In this document: positions 1-8,537 of the stretch, piece by piece
Numbering within the stretch: the first letter of the stretch is position 1
How the letters are laid out: each line of letters starts with the position of its first letter
Assembly: GCA_023254175.1 (NCBI GenBank)
Contig: JALQYJ010000064.1
Location: 1-37,594 of the forward strand
Direction: 5' to 3'
Source of the DNA: Runella sp.
GTDB taxonomy: Bacteria; Bacteroidota; Bacteroidia; Cytophagales; Spirosomataceae
Length of the DNA: 37,594 nt
Program-made: the position numbers and the translations under genes
Notes under the pieces: model-generated
Told to the model about the DNA's origin: nothing
Databases searched by the model: none
Seen by the model: the letters and a program-made list of their open reading frames with translations, nothing else

Positions 1-2
1 GC

Positions 3-728
3 TTACGCGTTATCGAAGATGCCGCGCACGCCCACGGTGCCGAATACAAAAATAAAAAGCTGGGGGCGATTGGGGACGTGGGGAGTTTTAGTTTTCAATC
101 GTCCAAAAACCTGACGGCGGGCGAAGGTGGGATTGTTGTCACTGACGACGACGAACTGTACGCCATGATGCACTCCTTGCGCAACGTGGGGCGTATCGAA
201 GGTGGGCAGTGGTACGACCACTACAACCCAGGCTGCAACTACCGTATCACCCAAATGCAGGCCGTGCTGTTGTCGGCGCAATTGAAGCGTTTGGAACAAC
301 AAACCCTCGTGCGCGATGCCAACGGTCTTTATTTGAATCAATTACTGGAAAATATTGAAGGCATTACGCCTTTGAAGCGAGGTTTTGGTGAAACCCGTCA
401 CTGTTACCATTTGTACATTATCAAGTACGACAAAACGCATTTTAATGGGTTGTCGAAAGTGGAGTTTGTGGAGCGCTTGGCGGCTGAGGGTGTCCCTTGT
501 TTTAGGGGCTATCCGCATCCGTTGTACAAGCAACCTTTGTTTCAAAACAAAAACTTTATGTGTTATGCCATCCCCGACTATGTGGACTACAGCCAAGTAT
601 ATTGCCCCGTAGCCGAGTACGCGTGCAGCGACGAAGGTGTTTGGATTTTGCAACACGGAATGTTAGGAACAAAGGAAGATATGGAGTCGTTTGCCGAAGC
701 GATTCTGAAAGTAAAACGCGAGGCATAA
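3..728 (+). CDS. DegT/DnrJ/EryC1/StrS-family PLP aminotransferase, 5'-truncated by the window edge
   Basis: Only the last 241 codons are present, and the reading frame is open from base 3, so the start lies outside the window. The fragment begins with V-I-E-D-A-A-H-A-H-G (residues 3-12), where the Asp is the family residue that contacts the PLP ring nitrogen. It continues to Q-S-S-K-N-L-T-A-G-E-G-G, whose Lys (fragment residue 35) is the expected Schiff-base lysine. Family members are usually about 370-400 residues, so roughly 130-160 are missing. These enzymes transaminate keto-sugars or, in some members, scyllo-inosose-type substrates; the exact substrate cannot be read here. The stop is 25 bp before a secreted glycoside hydrolase on the same strand, so the two may be cotranscribed, which suggests sugar metabolism rather than amino-acid metabolism. 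The family call is firm; the role is open. Confidence 0.88.
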   Translation, partial: LRVIEDAAHAHGAEYKNKKLGAIGDVGSFSFQSSKNLTAGEGGIVVTDDDELYAMMHSLRNVGRIEGGQWYDHYNPGCNYRITQMQAVLLSAQLKRLEQQTLVRDANGLYLNQLLENIEGITPLKRGFGETRHCYHLYIIKYDKTHFNGLSKVEFVERLAAEGVPCFRGYPHPLYKQPLFQNKNFMCYAIPDYVDYSQVYCPVAEYACSDEGVWILQHGMLGTKEDMESFAEAILKVKREA

Positions 729-753
729 CCATCTACCAACCATTTCTCAACTC

Positions 754-3081
754 ATGTTTAAACAACGTACTTTTTTGCTTTTGATAGCGGTGCTAGGTGG
801 TATGCTGACGCCCTATGCCCAATCGTTATCCCTTAAAAATGCCACAATTTTGGTATCGCCGTCGGTGCTAGTACCTATGCGCGAAACGGCGCCCAGAGTC
901 CTTATCGAAGAAATAAATAAACGGACGCAGTTGCTGCTCAAACCCGCCATGGCTTGGCCCAAAACGGGCGTGACGGTGGCAATGGCGCTTTCGAGTGACC
1001 GTGAGCTATTTGGGAAAGCCCTTCCTGCTCGAAAAGCGGGTAATTCGGCTGAAACTCGGGCGGAAGGTTTTCGGGTGGTGGTCGATGGGCAAACGCTCTG
1101 GATTATTGGTGCCGATGCCCGTGGGGTATTGTTTGGGACGGGCTGGGTGCTGCGCCATTTGGAGATGTCGGCGGGGAATGTGCTGCTTGCAGCTACTACT
1201 GACGTAGCGACGTCGCCTGCGTACCCGATTCGTGGGCATCAGTTGGGCTACCGCCATACCGCCAATTCGTACGATGCGTGGACGGTGGAGCAATATGACC
1301 AATATTTCAGAGAGTTAGCAATTTTTGGCACTAATGCCGTTGAGGGGATTCCGTTTCACGAAGATGAAAAACCTAATCCCCATTTTAAAATTCCAGCCTC
1401 TGAAATGCGGGTGAAAATGGGAGAACTTTGTCAACAATATGACCTCGATTATTGGGTGTGGACACCCGTGACGTTTGAGCTGACCGATGTCGACAAGCGA
1501 GCGGCGGAGTTGCGTTTGCACGAAGAGTTTTACAAAAAATGCCCCCGCCTCGACCACATTTTTGTGCCAGGGGGCGACCCAGGCGATAACCATCCACGGT
1601 TGGTACTCCCTTTTTTGAAAGAATTGCATCAACTTTTGGTTAAATACCACCCTAAAGGAAAAATATGGGTGTCGTTGCAAGGCTTTAGTGTGGAGCAAAC
1701 CGATTATTTTTATCGCTATTTGGCTGAAAACAGCCCTGATTGGCTGCAAGGTGTAGTTTCGGGGCCAGGAAGTCCGCCGATGGCCGAAACGCGTTTTCGT
1801 TTGCCCAAAAAATATCAACACCGCCAGTACCCCGACATCACGCACAATGTTCGTTGTGAGTTTCCCGTGCGTGGTTGGGACCAAGCCTATGCACTGACGC
1901 TCGGTCGCGAAGCGTCCAATCCGCGCCCTTACGCGTTTTCCGAAATCCACCAAACGTATGCCCCTTTTACCGACGGTTTTGTGTCGTATTCGGACGGCTG
2001 CCACGACGACATCAACAAGGTAGTGTGGAGCATGAGAGGATGGAATCCTACGATGGAGGTGCGTGAAATTTTAACCGATTATACGCGCTTCTTTTTTGGG
2101 AAAACAGCCACCGAAAGCGCCGCCGATGGCATTGCCGCTCTCGAAAATAACTGGAAAGGCTCGTTGGTTCAAAACGGTGGGGTAGAGGCTACATTTACTT
2201 TCTGGAAAGGGTTAGAAACGGCCAACTCTTCCTTAAAAAACAACTGGCGTTGGCAGATGCTTTTGCTACGTGCCAACTACGACACTTACACTCGCCGCCG
2301 ATCGGTGTATGAACAATTGCTTGAAAAACAGGCGAATGGAGTACTTTTACAGGCAACAGAGCTAGGTACTGAAAAAGCCATGAATGAGGCGTTGGCGCTG
2401 GTAAATCGGGCTGACCAGCAAAATTGTGCGCCTGAGTTACGTCAAAAAATAGAACAATTGTGTGCCGATTTATTTACGTCGATTGGCCTACAAACGAGCG
2501 TTAAAAAACACAATGCCAAAGGCTACGAACGAGGCTGTGTATTAGATTTTGTCGATTATCCGCTCAATAACCGCTGGTGGTTGGCCGATGAGTTTAAAAA
2601 AGTAGCGGCTTTGCCTTCGGAAGAAGCCAAAAAAGCGAGATTGAAAGAAATAGCTACGTGGGAAAACCCAGGAGCAGGAAGTTTTTATGACGACGTGTCG
2701 AGCGTAGTAAAAGGGCCACGCGTGAAGACCGTTTCGGAAGATGCCACCGATGTAGCATGGTGGGAAGATGGGTTCAGTCGAGCCCGTTTGTCGGCGCAAT
2801 TGTTTCAGAAATGCCCTGAATTAGAATACGATAACCTCCAAATGGACGCGCGTTATATTGTTCGGGTAGTTGGATCAGGTGAAGCGTTGTTGCGCGTGGA
2901 TGGGCGTCGGTTGGAACCGATTACGTACAGCCGTGAACTTAATGGCGTTAAAGAATGGATTGTACCCTTGACTTTGACCCAAGACGGGAAATTGCACGTT
3001 ACGTTTGACGAACCCGAAGAGTCACACCTAAACTGGCGAAAGCAATCCAAAATCTCGGATGTTTGGTTGTTGAAGCAGTAG
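754..3081 (+). CDS. Secreted TIM-barrel glycoside hydrolase with GH20b/GH67N-like N-terminal domain
   Basis: This is a 775-residue protein with a signal peptide (residues 1-23, hydrophobic run L-L-L-I-A-V-L, cleavage probably after Y-A-Q). Residues about 25-150 look like the alpha/beta domain that precedes the barrel in hexosaminidases and alpha-glucuronidases, ending in R-G-V-L-F-G-T-G-W. A barrel seems to start at R160 (R-G-H-Q-L-G-Y-R-H-T) and carries F-V-P-G-G-D-P-G-D-N-H at 270-280, with acidic residues near an expected strand end. The C-terminal 100 residues resemble a small beta-sandwich. I cannot assign a CAZy family: GH67-, GH115- and GH20-related clans all fit loosely. The start ATG directly precedes the signal peptide. 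It follows the aminotransferase by 25 bp and is the last plus-strand gene before a convergent neighbour. Substrate unknown; a hydrolase function is inferred from fold-like features only. Confidence 0.68.
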   Translation: MFKQRTFLLLIAVLGGMLTPYAQSLSLKNATILVSPSVLVPMRETAPRVLIEEINKRTQLLLKPAMAWPKTGVTVAMALSSDRELFGKALPARKAGNSAETRAEGFRVVVDGQTLWIIGADARGVLFGTGWVLRHLEMSAGNVLLAATTDVATSPAYPIRGHQLGYRHTANSYDAWTVEQYDQYFRELAIFGTNAVEGIPFHEDEKPNPHFKIPASEMRVKMGELCQQYDLDYWVWTPVTFELTDVDKRAAELRLHEEFYKKCPRLDHIFVPGGDPGDNHPRLVLPFLKELHQLLVKYHPKGKIWVSLQGFSVEQTDYFYRYLAENSPDWLQGVVSGPGSPPMAETRFRLPKKYQHRQYPDITHNVRCEFPVRGWDQAYALTLGREASNPRPYAFSEIHQTYAPFTDGFVSYSDGCHDDINKVVWSMRGWNPTMEVREILTDYTRFFFGKTATESAADGIAALENNWKGSLVQNGGVEATFTFWKGLETANSSLKNNWRWQMLLLRANYDTYTRRRSVYEQLLEKQANGVLLQATELGTEKAMNEALALVNRADQQNCAPELRQKIEQLCADLFTSIGLQTSVKKHNAKGYERGCVLDFVDYPLNNRWWLADEFKKVAALPSEEAKKARLKEIATWENPGAGSFYDDVSSVVKGPRVKTVSEDATDVAWWEDGFSRARLSAQLFQKCPELEYDNLQMDARYIVRVVGSGEALLRVDGRRLEPITYSRELNGVKEWIVPLTLTQDGKLHVTFDEPEESHLNWRKQSKISDVWLLKQ

Positions 3082-3101
3082 TTTAAGTTACAAACCTAGA
3101 C

Positions 3102-3192
3102 AAACACATAGATCACTTAGAGGTTTTACAGTAGATACATAGCAATAACTTATGTTTTTCTATGGGTATATTCTAGTGTGCTCTATGTGTTT
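3102..3192. repeat. Nested fold-back repeat between convergent genes
   Basis: The 15-nt outer arms (3102-3116 and 3178-3192) read A-A-A-C-A-C-A-T-A-G-A and its complement, with one mismatch. Inside them ATACATAG (3135-3142) pairs with CTATGGGTAT (3160-3169) apart from a 2-nt bulge. The element fills most of the 131-bp gap between a plus-strand stop (3081) and a minus-strand stop (3213). It could act as a bidirectional terminator or be a dispersed intergenic repeat. The right side ends in TGTGTTTTAAAAAAA, so U-runs are available on the plus strand. Confidence 0.6.
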
Positions 3193-3212
3193 TAAAAAAA
3201 TGGTATTACCTA

Positions 3213-4718
3213 TTACAACTCTCGAATCCGAATATTTCGGAAAGCTGCTTCGTCGCCGTGGTCTTGAAGAAGAATATGCCCCCCAGGCATTCCAAAATCC
3301 ATCACATTCCTAAACTTGCTCGTTGCCTTCGCCTGCTCAAACTCAGGACTTCCAATGGTATATTCGACCACTTTTACGTCATTGAGCCAGTGAGTCACGC
3401 GTTTGCCTTCTACCCGAATCCGGCCACGGTTCCATTCTCCAATCGGTTTTTGCTGGCGCGAACTGGGTTCAATCAATTCATACAAACTTGCTGTACGTCG
3501 TTTGTCGTTGGTATCGTTGGCAATGTCTTTGTTACCTAAATCGTCGATGAGTTGATATTCTGGCCCTAACATAGAGCCATTGGCGTATTTTTTGACAAAA
3601 TACTTGAGACCTGTATTGGCACCTGGGGCGAGTTTAAATTCAAATTCTAAATCAAACTGCGTGTAAGTTTTCTTAGTGATGATGTCGCCGCCCCTCACTA
3701 CGGCCTTACTTTCTCCTCTTCCTTTGTTGACCACTAATTCATTGTCTTCGATGGTCCAACCTTCTTTGGGAAACTGGTCGCTTTTGGATGAAGTCCATTT
3801 GTTTGTAGAAGTGCCATCAAACAACATTTCCCACGGGCTTAGCGTGTGTATTTGCACCGATGGGTGCATGGTGTATAAGCGGAATAGTTGACCATCGTGT
3901 ACTAAAATACCGCTTGATTTGTCATTTTCAATGATGGGGTTTCGGTCATATTTTGTCCAGTGAATCAAATCGTTTGAAACGGCTACATTGGTACTCCACT
4001 CACGCCAGTCTTTAAACGCCGATGCGTGATAGTAGCCGTAATACTTACCTTTGTATTTGATGATTTGGTTCATCGCCACGGCAAACTTGTCGTACTCATT
4101 AGGCCCTAAAGCGATAACAGGTTCGTCTTGGAAGTTTCTCCAAACCTTCAAATCGCTAGAGGTGGCGAGCCATATCCCCAAATCGTCGCGTTCGTAGAAC
4201 AAATACCACGTTTTGTTTTCATACCAAATGGTGGGGGTGCCATATGCTCCTTTGCTAATGGGCGACCCGTCGCTACGGCGAATGTCTAAGTTGCCTTTTT
4301 CTTGCCAGTGAATGCGGTCGGTTGATGTTAACAAATGGGCTATGTCGTCGCGGCCTTCGGCAAACATATAATAAATGCCATTGACTTTCACTACCGACAT
4401 GTCTTCTACCCAATCCAAGTCATAAATGGGGTTTTGGGAATAGCGCTTCCAGTGAATACCGTTCGAGGACGAGGCGTAACCAAGGAATTTGGGGGATTTA
4501 GGATCGTTTTTGTAGCCCGTGTACCAAAGATGGTAGGTATTCCCTTCGCGCAGAATGTAGCCCCGCTCGCGAATTTTTTCGTCCCATGTTTTTTTACCCG
4601 TTCCTTCAAAAACGGGTTTTTGGGTATGGACTTTAAAATCAACGATTTCGGAGGGAAATTGGGCACGAGTTTGACTGAAGTAAAAACAAGAAAGAACAAG
4701 GAACAGTTTTTTTTTCAT
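3213..4718 (-). CDS. Secreted five-bladed beta-propeller (GH43/GH130-like) fused to a DUF1080 domain
   Basis: This is a 501-residue protein with a signal peptide at 1-20 (cleavage near T-R-A-Q). Residues about 22-292 contain five recurring aromatic strands: Y-H-L-W-Y-T-G, Y-Y-M-F-A-E-G, W-Y-L-F-Y-E-R, Y-Y-G-Y-Y-H-A and L-F-R-L-Y-T-M. Several are followed by S-S-x-x-x-x-W turns, as in GH32/43/117/130 five-blade propellers. Residues about 298-501 form a DUF1080 (concanavalin-like, 3-keto-glycoside-hydrolase-type) domain starting W-E-M-L-F-D-G and ending with M-P-G-G-H-I-L-L-Q-D-H-G. The combination suggests a secreted enzyme acting on a glycoside, one domain perhaps binding and one cleaving. 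It is downstream of the GlcNAc cluster on the same strand but separated by a decayed gene, so operon membership is uncertain. Domain assignment is confident; substrate is not known. Confidence 0.82.
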   Translation of the reverse strand: MKKKLFLVLSCFYFSQTRAQFPSEIVDFKVHTQKPVFEGTGKKTWDEKIRERGYILREGNTYHLWYTGYKNDPKSPKFLGYASSSNGIHWKRYSQNPIYDLDWVEDMSVVKVNGIYYMFAEGRDDIAHLLTSTDRIHWQEKGNLDIRRSDGSPISKGAYGTPTIWYENKTWYLFYERDDLGIWLATSSDLKVWRNFQDEPVIALGPNEYDKFAVAMNQIIKYKGKYYGYYHASAFKDWREWSTNVAVSNDLIHWTKYDRNPIIENDKSSGILVHDGQLFRLYTMHPSVQIHTLSPWEMLFDGTSTNKWTSSKSDQFPKEGWTIEDNELVVNKGRGESKAVVRGGDIITKKTYTQFDLEFEFKLAPGANTGLKYFVKKYANGSMLGPEYQLIDDLGNKDIANDTNDKRRTASLYELIEPSSRQQKPIGEWNRGRIRVEGKRVTHWLNDVKVVEYTIGSPEFEQAKATSKFRNVMDFGMPGGHILLQDHGDEAAFRNIRIREL

Positions 4719-4751
4719 GATGAGAGTGCTAGAAATGAAGTGCTTAAAAAT

Positions 4752-5101
4752 TTATATACTCCTAAGTAAAAATGTAATGCCAAAGGTATTTTGGAAGCGA
4801 ACGGGTTTGCCTTATTTGATGGCAGAGTTCCAGTTATTCGTCGTTTTGATGAGGCGTATAGCTTCTTCGTTACACCCGCTACCGCTACCTTTGATGACGT
4901 GCACCGATATTGCTTCAAGGGCTTTGGAAAGTTCTTGAATAGAACGCCAAAATCCTAGACATTTTCGGGTTGCATAAGTTAAGTAGTCATCTTGGGCTTT
5001 AGGATAAGGTACATGGGTATTCTCCCAAGAAGCGGCTGCTTGAGGAGATAAGTAGTGATTGTTAGGAGTGTTAATACAGTCAAAACTAAGAACAAAGGCA
5101 T
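4752..5101 (-). pseudogene. Decayed TonB C-terminal-domain (energy-transducer-like) gene with internal stop
   Basis: No intact ORF fills this 389-bp gap. In one minus frame, however, an open stretch reads I-S-V-H-V-I-K-G-S-G-S-G-C-N-E-E-A-I-R-L-I-K, matching the conserved TonB C-terminal signature (V-x-K-G-x-G-x-G-C-D-x-E-A-x-R-x-I). It runs on as N-W-N-S-A-I-K, then a TAA at 4812-4814, then G-K-P-V-R-F-Q-N-T-F-G-I-T-F-L-L before the final TAA at 4752-4754. The family expects Q/N-G-K-P-V there, so the stop is one CAA-to-TAA change. The coding frame has no good start. An ATG at 5099-5101, 7 nt past the regulator stop, opens a hydrophobic signal-like peptide (M-P-L-F-L-V-L-T-V-L-T-L-L) in another frame, suggesting an additional frameshift. 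A sequencing error is possible but would need two events. Confidence 0.68.
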
Positions 5102-5107
5102 GATTGG

Positions 5108-6271
5108 CTATTTTCCTGCTAAATACTTATTACGATACTCAATGGGGGTACAGCCTTTGATTTGTCGAAATTGTCGTGCAATATTCTTACTGTCGGTGAG
5201 GCCCATGTCGAGGGCAATTTCAAAAACTGTCATGTCGGTTTCGAGTAGTTTTTGGGTAAATTTTTCAATCCTTAAATTAAAAATATACTTGTAAATCGGG
5301 TATCCTGTAATGTCCTGAAAACGCTGCTCCAACGCCCGTCGCGACAATGGCACTTGTTTGACCACGTCACCGACTTGCAGGTTTTTGTCGATATTTTGGT
5401 GAATAAATTTTAAAGACGAAGCAATGTACTTATCGTTGGTGGCATAAATATCGGTGGACTGACGGGTAATTACCTGCGTTGGTTTTACATAAATATCATA
5501 AACATCTAGTGTACCGTGTTCAATCATGTGGTGTAGCAATTTGGCTGCGTCGTAGCCTCCTTTTTCGGTATCTTGAGCAATGCTCGAAAGCGGTGGGTCG
5601 GAAAACTCACAAATCATTTCGTCGTTGTCAACTCCCAACACCGCCACTTCTTCAGGAATACGAATATTGGCCAAGCGGCAGGCTTCCGTAATATGCTGTC
5701 CTTGGTTGTCGTCGCACGCCATAAGCGCAAGCGGTTTGGGAAGTGAATTGAGCCATTGGCTCAGGGGGCTAGGTTTGTAGTACCACAGCTCACTCGACCG
5801 CGACATGGCGTGTTCAAAATAATGCACCTGAAAACCTGCTTTTCGTACGCGCGCCTCAAAACCTTCTGCTCGCTCGCGCGACCAAACGATGTCTTTGAAA
5901 CCGTAAAAGGCAAAGTGCTTGAAGCCTTTTCGGAGAAAATACTCGGCACCCATGTGTCCTGCTTCGTAGTGGTCGCCCGTGATGTTTGGAATCTCTTTGA
6001 AACGTTCTTTGAAGTCTTGCGCAATGACGGGGATGCCCGCTTCCACGATTTTAGAAATCTTGGGGTCGTTGTACAACTGCCCAATGATGCCGTCGGCTTC
6101 CCATTCTAACGCCCATTCCAAAATCCCGTCGATACCAATGGTTTCGCGCTGAAACAGTGGCATTCGGCAAAAAATCCACGGGCCGTGCTCTTTCGAGTAT
6201 TTCGAAATCCCTTGAAGTAAGCCTTTACTGTATTCTTCGGCAAAATCGATGAGAAGGATAATTTTGTACAT
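5108..6271 (-). CDS. XylR-type AraC-family transcriptional regulator with periplasmic-binding-protein-like sensor
   Basis: This is a 387-residue cytoplasmic regulator with no signal peptide. Residues 1-265 resemble the LacI/XylR periplasmic-binding fold, with A-D-G-I-I-G near 59, I-P-V-I-A-Q-D near 80, M-A-C-D-D-N-Q-G-Q near 184 and V-L-G-V-D-N-D-E near 211. Residues about 282-387 are a two-helix-turn-helix AraC domain, including V-F-E-I-A-L-D-M-G-L-T-D-S-K-N-I-A-R-Q-F-R and the closing G-C-T-P-I-E-Y-R. The ATG immediately abuts the permease stop (6272-6274), so the two are almost certainly cotranscribed and possibly translationally coupled. By position it should sense a sugar handled by the neighbouring hexosaminidase, kinase and permease, plausibly GlcNAc or a derivative. 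The ligand is inferred, not shown. Confidence 0.9.
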   Translation of the reverse strand: MYKIILLIDFAEEYSKGLLQGISKYSKEHGPWIFCRMPLFQRETIGIDGILEWALEWEADGIIGQLYNDPKISKIVEAGIPVIAQDFKERFKEIPNITGDHYEAGHMGAEYFLRKGFKHFAFYGFKDIVWSRERAEGFEARVRKAGFQVHYFEHAMSRSSELWYYKPSPLSQWLNSLPKPLALMACDDNQGQHITEACRLANIRIPEEVAVLGVDNDEMICEFSDPPLSSIAQDTEKGGYDAAKLLHHMIEHGTLDVYDIYVKPTQVITRQSTDIYATNDKYIASSLKFIHQNIDKNLQVGDVVKQVPLSRRALEQRFQDITGYPIYKYIFNLRIEKFTQKLLETDMTVFEIALDMGLTDSKNIARQFRQIKGCTPIEYRNKYLAGK

Positions 6272-7525
6272 CTAGGAGAAAAGTTCTTTCCAACTCTTAA
6301 TGGTGGCATTGGTCACAAGGGGTTTTGCCCAAAAACCAATGCTCAAAATATATCCCAATGTAATCATCAAAAACAACATAGCCAAACGCAATCCTATCAA
6401 CTCGGCCAAGCCTCCAATGATGAGTGGCACCACCGCACCGCCTGCAATGCCTGAGCACAAAATTCCCGAAAATGTACCGTGGTGATAAGGAACCGAATTG
6501 AGCGCCAACGAGACGATAATTGACCACATCACCGAAGCAAAAAAACCACTCATTGGGAAGGCATACAAAGCCATTTCGAGTGGCCCAAACAACCCTATTA
6601 AGACCGAAACAATGGTTCCAACGGTGAAAAGTAACAATACCTGACGGCTATCGAAGAGTTTTAGCAACACAAGCCCTAAAATACAGCCAATGGTGAGCAG
6701 GCCCCAAAAATACGAAATCACCGAAGCCCCTTGGGTGGCAGGGTCAACGTGGTGGTAAGTTTGTAGAAATTTTGAGGTCCAGTTGGCAATGCCTTGCTCT
6801 GTGCCTACGTAGGCAAAAATCCCCAGAAAGAACAGATAGACGTAGCGGTTTTTGAGCAAGTCTTTGAAGGCGTTTTGAGTGTCAATCTTCTCGTCTTCCT
6901 TGAGCTTTACCTCGGGAAAACGTACCATTTTTACAATGACAACCATCAGAAGCGCCACTACGGCAAAAACCCAATATAACGATACCCATTTCAGCTCCGC
7001 AGGAACAATACGGTTGAGGGTAGAAACAAACACATTCGTATCTTGTTCCGAATGTACATTTAACACCAAATAACTGTACAACATTGGGCTCAAAAACGAA
7101 GCACCGCCAAAAAATAATTGGGCCATTACGGAGTTGAAGGCAAAATTCACTTCACCCCCCGCTACTCGCAGCAGTGGGTTAATCACTACTTGCAACATGG
7201 CCATGCCAATGCCGATAATAAAAAGCGATAGTAACGACACTGTAAACGTGGGTACAAGTGCAAATAACAATGCCCCACCAAATGCCAACAAAAAAGCCCA
7301 GAAAAGCACCTTTTTCTCGCGATACTTCTCTACCAATATCCCCGAAGGAATAGAAGCCACCCCGTAGGCCACAAAAAAGGCAAACGGCAAAAAGCCTGCT
7401 AAGCCGATGCTTAGGTCAAAACTATCGACGATGTCGGGGATGATAGGGCCAAGAATATTGCTTAAAAACGATATGACAAAGAAGATAACAAAAATGAGAA
7501 TGACAATAAAGGTGTTTCTTTTCAT
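6272..7525 (-). CDS. MFS sugar permease (FucP/NagP-like)
   Basis: This is a 417-residue inner-membrane protein with about twelve hydrophobic segments, split by a charged loop near the middle (F-P-E-V-K-L-K-E-D-E-K-I). The first helix contains I-V-I-L-I-F-V-I-F-F-V-I-S-F and the first cytoplasmic loop G-I-L-V-E-K-Y-R-E-K-K, a normal MFS A-motif position. The architecture and neighbours match the sugar:H+ symporter branch that includes FucP and the GlcNAc permease NagP. It lies 73 bp after the ROK kinase start-side neighbour and directly abuts the regulator gene. Likely role: proton-coupled uptake of GlcNAc (or another hexose) released by the GH20 lipoprotein. The transporter class is secure; the substrate follows only from context. 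Confidence 0.85.
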   Translation of the reverse strand: MKRNTFIVILIFVIFFVISFLSNILGPIIPDIVDSFDLSIGLAGFLPFAFFVAYGVASIPSGILVEKYREKKVLFWAFLLAFGGALLFALVPTFTVSLLSLFIIGIGMAMLQVVINPLLRVAGGEVNFAFNSVMAQLFFGGASFLSPMLYSYLVLNVHSEQDTNVFVSTLNRIVPAELKWVSLYWVFAVVALLMVVIVKMVRFPEVKLKEDEKIDTQNAFKDLLKNRYVYLFFLGIFAYVGTEQGIANWTSKFLQTYHHVDPATQGASVISYFWGLLTIGCILGLVLLKLFDSRQVLLLFTVGTIVSVLIGLFGPLEMALYAFPMSGFFASVMWSIIVSLALNSVPYHHGTFSGILCSGIAGGAVVPLIIGGLAELIGLRLAMLFLMITLGYILSIGFWAKPLVTNATIKSWKELFS

Positions 7526-7598
7526 GTGGTTTTAGGTTTTGGATTTGGTCGGGTTGTGAGACCCCCTTGTCACGTTTTATAAGCAACTCTCAGCACGT

Positions 7599-8459
7599 TT
7601 ACCTCAAACTACTCACTGTCAACTTATTATCCTGAGACACAAGGGCGGCTGCTCCTAAAAGGGCAATGTCGTCGTTTTGAGATGGCAATATTTTGATTCG
7701 CTTGAGGGTTTCGGGATAGGCAAAATCCTCCAATGCTTCGCGCATTCCACCCTCAAAAAATAAAAATGCTTTGGCAATAGAGCCTCCTAATACAATTACC
7801 TCGGGGTCGTAGGTGTACATGGCGGCTTTGATTGCAAAACCCAAATGTACACCAAATTCTTGCCATAAACGAAGGGCATGTTTGTCGCCTTCGAAGGCAG
7901 CGTTGCTCACAAGTAAGGCAGTAGTGTCGTGCATGGCTTCAAAGAAATTGCTACCAGCGTAATATTCGAGATTGTGCTCTCGATAGGGCAAAAGCCCGAT
8001 TTCCCCCGCCCCACAATTGCTCCCGTTGTATAACTGATTGTCAATAATAATGCCTGCTCCTAGTCCCGTTCCAATGGTCATACCAACAACGGAATGGTAG
8101 TTTTGAGCAACTCCGTAACGGTGTTCGCCGAGGGTAAAACAGTTGGCGTCGTTGTTGACATACACAGGGATGTTAAATTCTTGTTCTAAAATATCACGAA
8201 GTTTAACTTTTTCCCACGAAGGTATGTTGGCAACGTTGTACACGATTCCTTTTTCTACATCTACGACCGATGGTACTCCAATCCCTATGCTACTCACTGG
8301 ATGCTGAGTGAGGGGACGTATCAGGTCAAACAACTGCTCTAAAGTAGCCGATATTGACTCCTTCTCTTGGAGAAAAACCGTGTTTTGGTGGATAATCTCC
8401 CCGTTAAATTCGACTCCCGCTTTTACTTTGGTTCCTCCTAAATCTACTCCTATTTTCAT
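7599..8459 (-). CDS. ROK-family sugar kinase lacking the usual zinc motif
   Basis: This is a 286-residue cytoplasmic protein with the ROK phosphate loop D-L-G-G-T (6-10), the catalytic-base Asp in V-N-N-D-A-N-C (D104) and the second phosphate motif G-T-G-L-G-A-G (130-136). A G-E-I-G sequence is present at 152-155, but the following residue is Leu (156) where zinc-binding members have His. The Cys-x-Cys-x-x-x-x-Cys loop that should come soon after is absent (Y-Y-A-G-S-N-F-F-E). It therefore belongs to a zinc-free variant or has altered sugar specificity. Between the hexosaminidase and permease genes it most likely phosphorylates imported GlcNAc or glucose. There is no DNA-binding N-terminus, so it is a kinase rather than a NagC-type repressor. 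Glucokinase, N-acetylglucosamine kinase and N-acetylmannosamine kinase all remain possible. Confidence 0.87.
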   Translation of the reverse strand: MKIGVDLGGTKVKAGVEFNGEIIHQNTVFLQEKESISATLEQLFDLIRPLTQHPVSSIGIGVPSVVDVEKGIVYNVANIPSWEKVKLRDILEQEFNIPVYVNNDANCFTLGEHRYGVAQNYHSVVGMTIGTGLGAGIIIDNQLYNGSNCGAGEIGLLPYREHNLEYYAGSNFFEAMHDTTALLVSNAAFEGDKHALRLWQEFGVHLGFAIKAAMYTYDPEVIVLGGSIAKAFLFFEGGMREALEDFAYPETLKRIKILPSQNDDIALLGAAALVSQDNKLTVSSLR

Positions 8460-8537
8460 TTTTGCTACTTTTTAAGTGTTAACGTTGCGTATTTATCTGA
8501 GCGAACGCATGGTGGGCAACTATGAATGACGAATGAG

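Noticed and set aside
1315-2004. Long antisense ORF within the glycoside hydrolase gene
   Set aside because: Basic, low-complexity translation with no motif; it is a frame shadow of the plus-strand gene.
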